A DNA stretch of 56,162 bases from NCBI RefSeq assembly GCF_012911925.1, contig NZ_JAAXKY010000031.1, positions 1-56,162 on the forward strand, in the 5' to 3' direction. The notes under the pieces are model-generated. The model was not told the origin of the DNA. It did not search any database and saw only the letters and a list, made by a program, of their open reading frames with translations. This stretch comes from Pseudonocardia xinjiangensis. Its GTDB lineage: Bacteria; Actinomycetota; Actinomycetes; Mycobacteriales; Pseudonocardiaceae. Shown here piece by piece: positions 1-7,668 of this stretch. A program made the translations under genes and the position numbers. Numbering within the stretch: position 1 is the stretch's first letter; each line of letters starts with the position of its first letter.

Positions 1-747
1 CGCCACGATGCGTCCGGTGGGCGTGACCAGTGCGCCGGCGCCGCCACGCAGGCTGGAGAGGTGGGGCATGTTGAGCACGCGCAGCCGCTCGTCGGCGATG
101 GCGAGGCGCACGCGAAGCTGGTTCTCGGCGAGCTGGGCGGTGGCCGACACGAGCTGCACCACCGCCGGGTGCATGGATTCGAGCGCCCCGCTGATGTCGA
201 TCGCACCGAGGATGTCGCCGGTGTCCGGGTCGTGGACGGGGGCCGCTGCGCACGTCCAGGTGTGATAGGCACGGACGAGGTGTTCTGCTGAGTGGATCTG
301 CACCGGCGCGTCGACGGCGAGTGTGACGCCCATCGCATTGGTGCCGATCGCGTCCTCGGTCCACCGCGTGCCCGGCGAGAGCCCGACGCCGTCGGCGGCG
401 TGCAGGAGCTTGAGCGCGCCCTCGCGCCACAGGATGGTGCCGTCGGCGTCGGTCACCAGCATCACGTGCATCGCCTCGTCGGCGATGCTCACCAGGGTGC
501 TGCGCAGCAGCGGCATCACCGCGTTGAGCGGGTGCGCTGCACGGAGGTCGGGCAGGTCGGTGTCGCGCAACACCACGGGGGGTGTGCGCCGGTCGGGATC
601 GACGTGCGCGGCCAGGCTGCGTCGCCATGACTCGGACACCAGCGAGCGGGCCGGGACTTTGGGCACGTCTCCGGCAAATACATCGTCGAACACCTTGTGG
701 AGCAGGCGGGCGTGCTCGGCGGCGTCGTGCGCTTCTTGCGTCGTCAT
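1..747 (-). CDS. GAF-domain transcriptional regulator, AcoR-like (C-terminus outside window)
   Basis: Read on the minus strand, an open frame of 249 codons runs from an ATG at 747 to the window edge with no stop. The N-terminus has the SESWRRSL stretch typical of AcoR/GAF regulators. A GAF-type sensor core follows, with EDAIGTNAMGV, then a segment ending WTCAAAPVHDP and GDILGAIDISG, which are strong family signatures. Family members usually continue into a Fis-type or sigma-54-like output domain, which would lie outside the window. CGGAG six bases upstream supports the ATG at 747 over an in-frame ATG at 765. It is divergent from the response regulator at 902, with about 150 bp between them. 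The ligand cannot be inferred. Confidence 0.85.
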   Translation of the reverse strand, partial: MTTQEAHDAAEHARLLHKVFDDVFAGDVPKVPARSLVSESWRRSLAAHVDPDRRTPPVVLRDTDLPDLRAAHPLNAVMPLLRSTLVSIADEAMHVMLVTDADGTILWREGALKLLHAADGVGLSPGTRWTEDAIGTNAMGVTLAVDAPVQIHSAEHLVRAYHTWTCAAAPVHDPDTGDILGAIDISGALESMHPAVVQLVSATAQLAENQLRVRLAIADERLRVLNMPHLSSLRGGAGALVTPTGRIVA

Positions 748-901
748 CAGCACTCCGAGCGTCATCGCCCCAGGACCGTCCCATCATCACGCAGTGATCC
801 GCCTGCAAGCAACACCGGCCCGTTGCGCGTGCAACGTCCGGGCAACGTGAACGGTTCTAACCTCGGCTCACCATCCGACGACGAGGGCAGAGAGGTTCCC
901 T

Positions 902-1636
902 GTGACGACGGACGCCGTGCTCGACATCCGCCCCGCCGTGCTGGAACCAGGCGCGGCCGGGAGGCCCCCCGCGCCGCGCCGAACGGCGCGGATCCTGGTT
1001 GTGGACGCCGAGGGGATCGTCCGTTTCGGGCTACGCCAGCTGTTCGCCCCGGACCCGCACCTCGCGCTGATCGGCGAGGCGGCCACACCGCGCGACGCGC
1101 TCGTGGTGGCCGACCGCTGCCCGCCCGACCTCGTGATCCTCGACGTCGACCTCGGCCGCGGCGACGGGGCGGGCGTCGACCTCGCGCGGACGCTGCTGGA
1201 ACGCCACCGGGGAGTGCGGATCCTCGTGCTGACCGGGTGCCGCGACCGGGAGATCATGCTGCGCGCCGTCCGTCTCGGAGTGCACGGGTACGTGCGCAAG
1301 GGCGCCGACACCGCCGACATCCTCCGGGCCGTGCACACGTTGCTGCGGGGCGAGAGCGTGTTCGACTCGGGCAGCGGCGCCGGCGTCGTCTCCCCGGACG
1401 TCCCGCGGGACGACGACCGGCCGCCGGTTCGCGGACTCGGCTCCGCGATGCTGACCGAGCGCGAGAACCAGGTGCTCCGGTTGCTGGCCGTGGGCATGTC
1501 CAACCGGGAGATCGGGCGCCGGCTGGTGATCAGCGAGGCCACCGTCAAGTTCCACGTGCGCAACCTGCGGGACAAGCTCGACGTCCGCCGCCGCACCGAG
1601 ATCGTCTACACGGCGACGCGCCAGGGCATCGTCTAG
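902..1636 (+). CDS. NarL/FixJ-family response regulator
   Basis: A 244-residue two-domain regulator. The receiver domain occupies about residues 28-145, with the likely phospho-acceptor D81 in DLVILDVDL, switch T111 and conserved K133. The C-terminal LuxR-type HTH (about 184-240) starts LTERENQVLRLLAVG and contains NREIGRRLVISEATVK. GTG start preceded by AGAGAGG. The usual second acidic residue of the Mg-binding pocket appears to be alanine (VVDAEG instead of the common DD pair), so metal and phosphate handling may be altered. No histidine kinase is adjacent, so it is an orphan here. A long palindrome begins 8 bases after the stop and probably ends its transcript. Confidence 0.9.
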   Translation: MTTDAVLDIRPAVLEPGAAGRPPAPRRTARILVVDAEGIVRFGLRQLFAPDPHLALIGEAATPRDALVVADRCPPDLVILDVDLGRGDGAGVDLARTLLERHRGVRILVLTGCRDREIMLRAVRLGVHGYVRKGADTADILRAVHTLLRGESVFDSGSGAGVVSPDVPRDDDRPPVRGLGSAMLTERENQVLRLLAVGMSNREIGRRLVISEATVKFHVRNLRDKLDVRRRTEIVYTATRQGIV

Positions 1637-1644
1637 CGCCGGCA

Positions 1645-1703
1645 AAGTTCAGGAAAGCCACTTTCCTGCCCTCTCCGTTCCGGAAAGTGGCTTTCCTGAA
1701 CTT
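1645..1703. terminator. Palindromic element copy 1, likely terminator
   Basis: Perfect 22-bp inverted arms (1645-1666 and 1682-1703) around a 15-base loop. Each arm is itself a small palindrome, GGAAAG-CCA-CTTTCC, so the DNA can form one long stem or two short ones. It lies 8 bases after the response regulator stop. The same core occurs at 43474-43528 and 49569-49627. Confidence 0.8.
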
Positions 1704-1747
1704 CGCGCGGCCGTCTTCCTGTCCACCATGCGTGGTAGCCGTTTACG

Positions 1748-2353
1748 ATGCTGGACGTGGAGCCGGCCGAGCGTGGTTCGTGGGAGCCCATCGTCGGTGC
1801 GATCGGGCCCAAGCTCCGTGAGGCACGCCAGCAGCTCGGGTTGTCGCTGCAGCAGCTCGCGGCGCGCTCCGACGTGTCGGCTGCGGCCATCCACAAGGTC
1901 GAGCGCGGCGACATGGTCCCCACCATCACCACCCTGCTGAAGCTCGCGACCGCGGTGGGCAGGCCGATCGGGCACTTCGTCGACGACGGGGCCCCGCCCG
2001 CTCCGGTGGCGACGCTGATCCGGGCCGGCGAGCGGCCGGCCGCGCCGCCGGAGTGGGCGCCCGCCGCCGAGGGGGTGGCCGCGGCGGCGGTCGCCCTTCC
2101 GACGGCGCGCCTGCCCGCGAGCGGTGTGGTGGCCGAGATCGAGCCCGGGGGTGGCAGTGGCGACACGAGGCCGCTGCGGCCGGGGGAGGAGGTGCTGCTC
2201 GTGCTGGACGGCGTGCTGCAGGTGGAGGTGGCGGGCGAGCGGTACCGGCTCAGCGCCGGGGACTCGTTGCACTACCCCACGGACCGCCCGCACCAGTGGC
2301 ACAACACCGACGCAGCGCCTGCCCGGGCCGTCTGGTTCTCGGTGCGGTCGTGA
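1748..2353 (+). CDS. XRE-family transcriptional regulator with C-terminal cupin domain
   Basis: 201 residues. An N-terminal Cro/C1-type HTH (about residues 17-72) includes LREARQQLGLSLQQLA and SAAAIHKVERGDMVPT. A cupin beta-barrel (about 120-198) includes RPGEEVLLVLDGVLQVEV and LSAGDSLHYPTDRPHQWHN. This domain order is standard for small-molecule-sensing XRE-cupin repressors, often of amino acid, amine or nucleotide metabolism. The stop overlaps the GTG start of the AIR-synthase-like gene (GTGA), so the two are translationally coupled and the regulator probably controls that gene and its own promoter. No clear Shine-Dalgarno is visible before the chosen ATG; a GTG at 1757 is an alternative. 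Confidence 0.88.
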   Translation: MLDVEPAERGSWEPIVGAIGPKLREARQQLGLSLQQLAARSDVSAAAIHKVERGDMVPTITTLLKLATAVGRPIGHFVDDGAPPAPVATLIRAGERPAAPPEWAPAAEGVAAAAVALPTARLPASGVVAEIEPGGGSGDTRPLRPGEEVLLVLDGVLQVEVAGERYRLSAGDSLHYPTDRPHQWHNTDAAPARAVWFSVRS

Positions 2354-3330
2354 CGAGCGCACCGGAGACCGCCTCCCTCACCGAGATCGTGGACGCCGTG
2401 CTCGCCCATCCCGGGCTGCTGGCGAAGGCCGAGATCGGGTTGGTGGGCGAAGCCCTCGGCGCGGATGCGACGGGGGGCACCGACTGGCTGGGCGGCCCCG
2501 GTGACGACGGCGCGGTGGTCGAGGCGGCCGGTAACAAGGTGGTGGCGTGCGGGGAGGCGATCTTCCCGCCGTTCGTCAGCGCCGACCCCCACGGTGCGGG
2601 TTTCGCCGCGGTGCTCACCAACGTCAACGACCTCGCCGCGATGGGTGCCGAACCGCTCGGCATCGTCGACACGGTGGTGGCGTCCGAACCGCTGGCGCGT
2701 GCGGTGCTGGCCGGGATGCGGGAGGCCGCGCTGCTCTACCGGGTGCCGATCGTCGGGGGTCACCTCACCGTCCACGACGGGCCACCCGCGGTGTCGGCGT
2801 TCGGGGTGGGGCACGCGGCGGTCCCGCTGTCGGTCACCCGCGCTGCGCCGGGTCAGTCGCTCGTGGTCGCGGCCGCGCTCGACGGCGAGATGCGGGAGGA
2901 CTTCCCGTTCTTCCCCGCGTTCCGGAGCCGGGGCGAGCGGTGCGCGGGCGACGTCCGGCTGCTCGGCGCGCTCGCCCGGGCCGGCACGTGCGTGGCCGCG
3001 AAGGACATCAGCATGGCGGGGCTCGTCGGGTCGCTCGCCATGCTCCTGGAGTGCGACGGCCTGGGCGTCACGGTCGACCTCGACGCCGTGCCCGCCCCGG
3101 CCGGTGTCGCGCTCACCCGCTGGTTGAACTGCTTCCCGAGCTTCGGGTTCCTGCTCTGCGTGCCACCCGGGCGCGAGGACGAGTGCCTGGCCGCGTTCTC
3201 CGGCCGCGACCTCGCCGCGGCCGTGGTCGGGGTGCTGGACGACACGGGCGAGCTCGCGCTCCGCTCTGGCGCGGAGCGGGCCACCGTCCTGCGGCTCGAC
3301 GAGTTCCGGGTGACCGGGCTGCCGCGGTAG
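2350..3330 (+). CDS. AIR synthase-related protein, sll0787-like family
   Basis: About 326 residues, starting at a GTG that overlaps the upstream stop. The PurM/ThiL/SelD-type ATP-binding fold is recognised from PGDDGAVV near the N-terminus, TNVNDLAAMGAEP, GGHLTVHDG and the C-terminal KDISMAGLVGSLAMLLE followed by CFPSFGFLLCV. This pattern matches the AIR-synthase-related group named after cyanobacterial sll0787. Members elsewhere often occur in a conserved cluster with a nitrilase (Nit1) and acetyltransferases; here none of those partners is present, only the XRE-cupin regulator. The family reaction is unknown; ATP-dependent phosphorylation or amide/imidazole ring chemistry is inferred from the superfamily. 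The stop lies 6 bp from the converging gene's stop. Confidence 0.85.
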   Translation: MTSAPETASLTEIVDAVLAHPGLLAKAEIGLVGEALGADATGGTDWLGGPGDDGAVVEAAGNKVVACGEAIFPPFVSADPHGAGFAAVLTNVNDLAAMGAEPLGIVDTVVASEPLARAVLAGMREAALLYRVPIVGGHLTVHDGPPAVSAFGVGHAAVPLSVTRAAPGQSLVVAAALDGEMREDFPFFPAFRSRGERCAGDVRLLGALARAGTCVAAKDISMAGLVGSLAMLLECDGLGVTVDLDAVPAPAGVALTRWLNCFPSFGFLLCVPPGREDECLAAFSGRDLAAAVVGVLDDTGELALRSGAERATVLRLDEFRVTGLPR

Positions 3331-3336
3331 CTGCGG

Positions 3337-3744
3337 TCAGGGGCTGGCGACTCGCAGGCGTCGCCGCGGCGGTTCGACCGGGTCGAGGGCCGGGCAGATG
3401 CCGGAGCCGGCCGCCATGGCCATGTCCAGCGCTGCGGGCGTGGGGGCGGGCGCCGCGCGCAGGGCGATGTCGGTGGCCAACCCGAAGATCCGCAGCATCC
3501 GCTCCGGGTCGTGCCAGCGGTGCCGCTGGGCGAAGTCGAGCCACTCGTGCGGCGCGATCGTGGTGTCGGTGGGGTACTCCAGCTCGGCCCAGGTCACGGC
3601 CGTCTCGAACAGGTCGACCATGGCGTCCGGGTCGCTCTCCACGCGCAACAGCTGGTCGTGGTGGACATGGCGCGCCGGGTCAGGGCGGCACTGCCCGTGG
3701 CAGGCGAGCCGGGTGAGCCGCTCGGGCTGGTGCGATCGCGACAC
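3337..3744 (-). CDS. Hypothetical protein, 135 aa
   Basis: GTG start with GGGAGG five bases upstream. Not recognised. The N-terminus carries a Cys/His-rich patch (LACHGQCRPDPARHVHHDQLL) that could bind metal. The middle is helical and acidic (DPDAMVDLFETAVTWAELEYP) and includes WLDFAQRHRWHDPERMLRIFG. There is no signal peptide or membrane segment. It converges tail-to-tail with the AIR-synthase-like gene and is separated from pfkA by about 100 bp. The ribosome-binding site and codon pattern support it as real. Confidence 0.65.
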   Translation of the reverse strand: MSRSHQPERLTRLACHGQCRPDPARHVHHDQLLRVESDPDAMVDLFETAVTWAELEYPTDTTIAPHEWLDFAQRHRWHDPERMLRIFGLATDIALRAAPAPTPAALDMAMAAGSGICPALDPVEPPRRRLRVASP

Positions 3745-3845
3745 GGAGGCCTCCCGGGTAGGAACGGTCCCTCCGATGCTGACCGATCCAGCCGTTCACC
3801 CCGGTTGCGGTGATGTTGCGTGGAGGTGAACCCGGGAGCGGATGG

Positions 3846-4871
3846 TCAGCCGAAGAAGACCTCGGCCTCCGCGTACAGGGCCGGGTCCACGAGCTTCAGC
3901 TCCTTGGTGGCCTCCGAGAGGGGCACCAGTTCGATCTCGGTGCCGCGCAGGGCGGTCATCATGCCCCACTTGCCGTCGTGGACCGCGTCGATGGCGTGCA
4001 GCCCGAACCGGGTGGCGAGCCAGCGGTCGCGGGCGGTGGGGGTGCCACCGCGCTGGACGTGCCCGAGCACGGTCGTGCGGGCCTCCTTGCCCGTGCGCGC
4101 CTCGATCTCCCGGGCCAGGTAGTCGCCGATGCCGCCCAGCCGGACGTGGCCGAACGCGTCCTTCTCGCCCGTGCGCAGCACCTCGTCGCCGTCCTTCGGC
4201 TTGGCGCCCTCGGAGACGACGATGATCGGCGCGTAGTCGAGCTGGAACCGCGACTCGACCCACTTGCAGACCTGCTCGATGTCGAAGCGGATCTCGGGGA
4301 TGAGGATCGCGTTGGCCCCGCCCGCCATGCCGGAGTGCAGCGCGATCCAGCCGGCGTGGCGCCCCATCACCTCGACGATCAGCGCGCGGTGGTGCGACTC
4401 GGCGGTGGTGTGCAGCCGGTCGATGGCCTCGGTGGCGATGTTGACCGCGGTGTCGAAGCCGAACGTGTAGTCGGTGCCGGACAGGTCGTTGTCGATCGTC
4501 TTGGGGACACCGACGACGTTGACGCCCATCTCGTGCAGCTTCGTGGCAACGCCGAGCGTGTCCTCACCCCCGATCGCGATCAGCGCGTCCACGCCGAGGT
4601 TCTGCAGGTTGCGCCGGATCTTCTCGACGCCACCCTCGAGCGCGAACGGGTTGGTGCGTGAGGAGCCGAGGATCGTGCCGCCGCGCGGGAGCAGGCCGCG
4701 CACCGCGGGGATGTCGAGCGGTTTCGTGAGCGCTTCGAGCGGCCCCCGCCAGCCGTCCCGGAACCCGAGGAACGAGTAGCCGTACTCCGGGACGCCCTTT
4801 CGGACGACCGCCCGGATGACCGCGTTGAGTCCGGGGCAGTCGCCGCCACCGGTGAGTACGCCGACACGCAT
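3846..4871 (-). CDS. pfkA: 6-phosphofructokinase, probably PPi-dependent type
   Basis: 341 residues, the usual length of a bacterial phosphofructokinase. Glycolytic phosphorylation of fructose 6-phosphate. Motifs: GGGDCPGLN (8-16), GGEDT (101-105), PKTIDND (123-129, catalytic base D127), MGRHAGWIA and HVQRGG. Family studies link the residues at positions 104 and 124 to donor choice: Gly/Gly or Gly/Lys in ATP enzymes, Asp/Lys in pyrophosphate enzymes such as that of Amycolatopsis methanolica. This protein has D104 and K124, so I infer pyrophosphate use, which would make the step reversible. GGAGAG precedes the ATG. Monocistronic, with the exchanger gene upstream on the same strand. Confidence 0.93.
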   Translation of the reverse strand: MRVGVLTGGGDCPGLNAVIRAVVRKGVPEYGYSFLGFRDGWRGPLEALTKPLDIPAVRGLLPRGGTILGSSRTNPFALEGGVEKIRRNLQNLGVDALIAIGGEDTLGVATKLHEMGVNVVGVPKTIDNDLSGTDYTFGFDTAVNIATEAIDRLHTTAESHHRALIVEVMGRHAGWIALHSGMAGGANAILIPEIRFDIEQVCKWVESRFQLDYAPIIVVSEGAKPKDGDEVLRTGEKDAFGHVRLGGIGDYLAREIEARTGKEARTTVLGHVQRGGTPTARDRWLATRFGLHAIDAVHDGKWGMMTALRGTEIELVPLSEATKELKLVDPALYAEAEVFFG

Positions 4872-4926
4872 GGGCTCTCCATCGATGCAGAAGCTCAGGT
4901 CGAGGACACGCTAGTCGCACCCGTGG

Positions 4927-6273
4927 TCATTGTCCCGCGGTCGCCCGGTCCGCCTCCTCCAGCTCGTCGTACGGGGTGACCAACCCGTCCCGGGTCGTCC
5001 GTAGCAGGTCACGGCGGTGCAGGAGCAGCTGTGCGAGTGCGAGGAGCAGATACACCCCCGCCAGGACGACGACGAGCAGCCGGTCGGCGTCGGTGGGCAG
5101 CGTGATGCTGGCGACGAACTGCACGGCGAACAGCACGAACAGCGTGATCGCGCCCCTGGCGGTGAGCCCCAACGTGACGAGCAGGCTCACCGCGAACAGC
5201 GACTGCGCAGCGGTCAGCAGCAGTTCGAGGCGTTGCTGGGTGTCGAGCGGGAGCCCGCTCGTCGAGCGGGACGCGACCGCGAAGACGATCGGGATCGTGC
5301 CCACCAGCAACGTCCACTGGTTGACCTTGCTCGACAGCAGCGTGCCCAGCGAGTCGCTCGCCTTGAGCCGGGCCGCATAGAGGCACGCGACGATCAGCTC
5401 CGGTGCCTCGCTGGCCAGGGGGGCGACCCACTGCACGAGCAGGAACTGGTCCACGCCCAACTGGCTGCCGGTCTGCACCAGGCCCTCGGCGAAGTGCTCC
5501 GCGCAGGTCAGGATGACCACGGCGGCCACGACGAACATGGCGATGTACGTGGTGCGTCGGGGGGTGCGGCCGAGGTCCGCGACCCAGGCCGAGGTGCCGA
5601 TGAGGTCCGGTTCGGTCGCCGGTGCCCCGGCCAGCCGCACCGCGTACACCACGAAGATCCCGATGAGCACCACGGCGTCGAGCAGCGTGAGTGACGTGCG
5701 CAGCGGCAGGTGCAGGGAGTAGAGGGTGGCGATGCCGAGGAAGACGATCTCCGCCGACATCGAGCGCTGCATCGTGACCCGGCCGGGGGCCGTCGAGGCG
5801 CTGCTGTGGCGACCCGCGCGCCGGGCGCGCACCGCGGCGAGCGTGGCCACGAGGACGACCAGCGGCCAGCCGACGCCGACCAGTACCCGGTTGGCGCCGG
5901 TCATGTTGGCCAGGGCCAGCGAGCACGGGTTGGCCCCGCCGGGTTCGGGCAGGCAGGTTCCGTGCTCGGCGTAGACGTGCCCCGCCCGCAGGCTGAAGAC
6001 GAAGTCGACTGCGTACTCGGGCAGCACGGCCAGCAGTGCGAGCAACGCGAGCGCGAACCCGGCGCTGATGTCGACCTGTGCGGCCTCTGCGGCCCACGAC
6101 AGCACGAACGCAGCGCCGATGATCGCGACCCCGTAGACGGCCGCGGCCAGCGGCGGCGGTAGCACCGGGTGGGGGAGCCCGAGGTAGAACGCACCCCCTA
6201 GGCAGGTGCCCGGAAGTGCGACGAGTACGGCGATCAGCAGTGGCAGCGGCGGCCGGGGCCGGTTCGGGGGCAC
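4927..6273 (-). CDS. Sodium/calcium exchanger (CaCA) family membrane protein
   Basis: 448 residues with about 10-11 hydrophobic helices and two inverted-repeat halves typical of cation/Ca2+ antiporters. The first alpha-repeat contains LPEYAVDFVF and NMTGANRVLVGVGW; the second contains APLASEAPELIVA, followed by SSKVNQWTLLVGTIP. These acidic and Asn residues form the cation site in the family. Likely exports Ca2+ or another cation in exchange for Na+ or H+. The GTG start at 6273 has no strong Shine-Dalgarno, so the start could shift by a few residues. It is on the same strand as clpP (38 bp upstream) and could be co-transcribed with it. Confidence 0.85.
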   Translation of the reverse strand: MPPNRPRPPLPLLIAVLVALPGTCLGGAFYLGLPHPVLPPPLAAAVYGVAIIGAAFVLSWAAEAAQVDISAGFALALLALLAVLPEYAVDFVFSLRAGHVYAEHGTCLPEPGGANPCSLALANMTGANRVLVGVGWPLVVLVATLAAVRARRAGRHSSASTAPGRVTMQRSMSAEIVFLGIATLYSLHLPLRTSLTLLDAVVLIGIFVVYAVRLAGAPATEPDLIGTSAWVADLGRTPRRTTYIAMFVVAAVVILTCAEHFAEGLVQTGSQLGVDQFLLVQWVAPLASEAPELIVACLYAARLKASDSLGTLLSSKVNQWTLLVGTIPIVFAVASRSTSGLPLDTQQRLELLLTAAQSLFAVSLLVTLGLTARGAITLFVLFAVQFVASITLPTDADRLLVVVLAGVYLLLALAQLLLHRRDLLRTTRDGLVTPYDELEEADRATAGQ

Positions 6274-6311
6274 TGCGCCGTCGTACCCCGGACGCTACGA
6301 GGGCGAACCTC

Positions 6312-6992
6312 CTAGGCGACCTGGTCCACCAGCCCGTAGTCGCGTGCCTCCTGCGCGGTGAACCAGCGGTCCCGGTCCGCGTCCGCCGTGATGGTCTCGA
6401 CGGACTGCCCGGTGTGGTGGGCGGTGAGCTCGGCGATCTCGCGCTTCATCTGGCCGAACACCCCGGCCCGGATGGCGATGTCGGTGGCGTTCCCGCCGAC
6501 CCCGGCCGAGGGCTGGTGCATGAGGATCCGCGCGTGCGGCAGCGCATACCGCTTCCCCGGCGTCCCCGCCGAGAGCAGGAACTGCCCCATCGACGCCGCG
6601 AACCCGACGGCCCACGTGGCGACGTCCGGGGTGATCAGCTGCATCGTGTCGTAGATGGCCATTCCCGCGGTGACCGAGCCGCCGGGGGAGTTGATGTACA
6701 GCGTGATGTCGCGGTCCGGGTCCTGTGCGGTCAGCAGCAGCAGCTGCGCGGTGATCCGGTTGGCGATCTCGTCGTCGACCTCGCGGCCGAGGAACACGAT
6801 GCGCTCCTCCAGGAGGCGGTCGAGCACCGGGTCGACCCCGGGGCCGGCCTGCGGTGCGGCTCGCAGCACGGGGCCGCGCAGCGCAGGGGGCAGCGGTTGG
6901 GGTGCCGGCGGCGCCGGCCGGCCGGGAGGTTCGGGCACGGGGCGGGGGTGAGGCGGCGGACCCGCTCGGTGGTGCAGGGGCTGGATCGACAC
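6312..6992 (-). CDS. clpP: ATP-dependent Clp protease proteolytic subunit
   Basis: 226 residues from the GTG at 6990-6992, fixed by GGGAGG about 8 bases upstream. Serine peptidase S14 core with catalytic triad S134 (GFAASMGQF), H159 (ARILMHQPSAG) and D208 (ADRDRWFTAQEA). INSPGGSVTAGMAIYDTM is the oligomer and oxyanion region. It should form a tetradecameric chamber fed by ClpX or ClpC. The N-terminus carries an unusual Pro-rich extension of about 50 residues before the conserved start of the fold. No clpX or second clpP is adjacent, so this is probably an accessory stand-alone paralogue rather than the essential clpP1P2 pair. Confidence 0.93.
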   Translation of the reverse strand: MSIQPLHHRAGPPPHPRPVPEPPGRPAPPAPQPLPPALRGPVLRAAPQAGPGVDPVLDRLLEERIVFLGREVDDEIANRITAQLLLLTAQDPDRDITLYINSPGGSVTAGMAIYDTMQLITPDVATWAVGFAASMGQFLLSAGTPGKRYALPHARILMHQPSAGVGGNATDIAIRAGVFGQMKREIAELTAHHTGQSVETITADADRDRWFTAQEARDYGLVDQVA

Positions 6993-7130
6993 GATGGTTC
7001 CTCCCGAATGCGTGAGCCCCGACGGTAGGGCCGGCGCGCCCGGCGGAGGAGCTCTGTTCGCTCTCGGCGGGTGCTGTTCGCTCAGCGAGATGCTGGTTTG
7101 GACACCGGGCCGGGTGGGGTACTGCGCGGC

Positions 7131-7577
7131 GTGCAGGATGACGCACGGTCCGTCGACGGGGCCCACGAACGTCCCCCAGACGCGAGCGACGAGCTGGTGG
7201 AGGCGGTCGGCAAGTTCGGTGAGGCCGTCGAGTACATCGAGCGCGCCCGCGGGCACCTCTACTCGTTGCACCAGCTCATCGGCCACGCCGACCTGCTGCT
7301 CGACGAGGTCGTGGACGGCCTGCGGGCCACGGGACACGACGATCTGGCCACGCAGGTCCACGACGAGCTGCTCGGCGCCAACGTGCTCCCCGGCCGGTGG
7401 ACGTTCCAGATCGTCGAGGAGTTCGACGACGGCTACTACGCCGCCTTCACAGCGCTCGAGAAGCGGGTGCGCGACGAGACCATGCTGGGCCGCCGGCACG
7501 TGTTCGAGGCCGAGATGAAGCAGCGGCGGCGCACCCACGGCCGTCCGGGGCATGAGCCTGCTCCCGACAGCACATGA
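7131..7577 (+). CDS. Conserved hypothetical protein, 148 aa
   Basis: Not recognised by function. A helical, acidic soluble protein: SDELVEAVGKFGEAVEYIE, then LYSLHQLIGHADLLLDE, and a central WTFQIVEEFDDGYYAAF stretch that looks conserved. The C-terminus is basic and probably disordered. Start chosen at the GTG at 7131, after the purine-rich GGGTGGGG; an upstream in-frame GTG at 7071 would add a low-quality extension overlapping the promoter region of clpP. It is divergent from clpP (138 bp between starts), so they share an upstream region. Confidence 0.6.
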   Translation: MQDDARSVDGAHERPPDASDELVEAVGKFGEAVEYIERARGHLYSLHQLIGHADLLLDEVVDGLRATGHDDLATQVHDELLGANVLPGRWTFQIVEEFDDGYYAAFTALEKRVRDETMLGRRHVFEAEMKQRRRTHGRPGHEPAPDST

Positions 7578-7656
7578 GCCCGCCACCTCCTGGTCATCTT
7601 CGCTCTTCCCAGCACTGGGGCTGATCACTTACGTTCGTCGCGTTTGTCCGGAACCC

Positions 7657-7662
7657 AGGAGG
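7657..7662 (+). promoter_or_regulatory. Ribosome binding site that sets the PhoX start
   Basis: AGGAGG lies directly against an ATG at 7663, too close to serve it, but six bases before the GTG at 7669. The GTG is therefore the better start. Confidence 0.7.
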
Positions 7663-7668
7663 ATGACC

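Noticed and set aside
1..850. Several plus-strand frames over the left edge
   Set aside because: They are shadows of the minus-strand GAF regulator, which has clear family motifs.
2053..2349. N-terminal extension of the AIR-synthase-like protein into the XRE-cupin gene
   Set aside because: It runs out of frame through a well-supported cupin domain; the GTG at 2350 overlaps the regulator's stop as in coupled genes.
6993..7628. Longer ClpP start far upstream
   Set aside because: The extension overlaps the divergent gene at 7131 and has low-quality composition; GGGAGG fixes the GTG at 6992.
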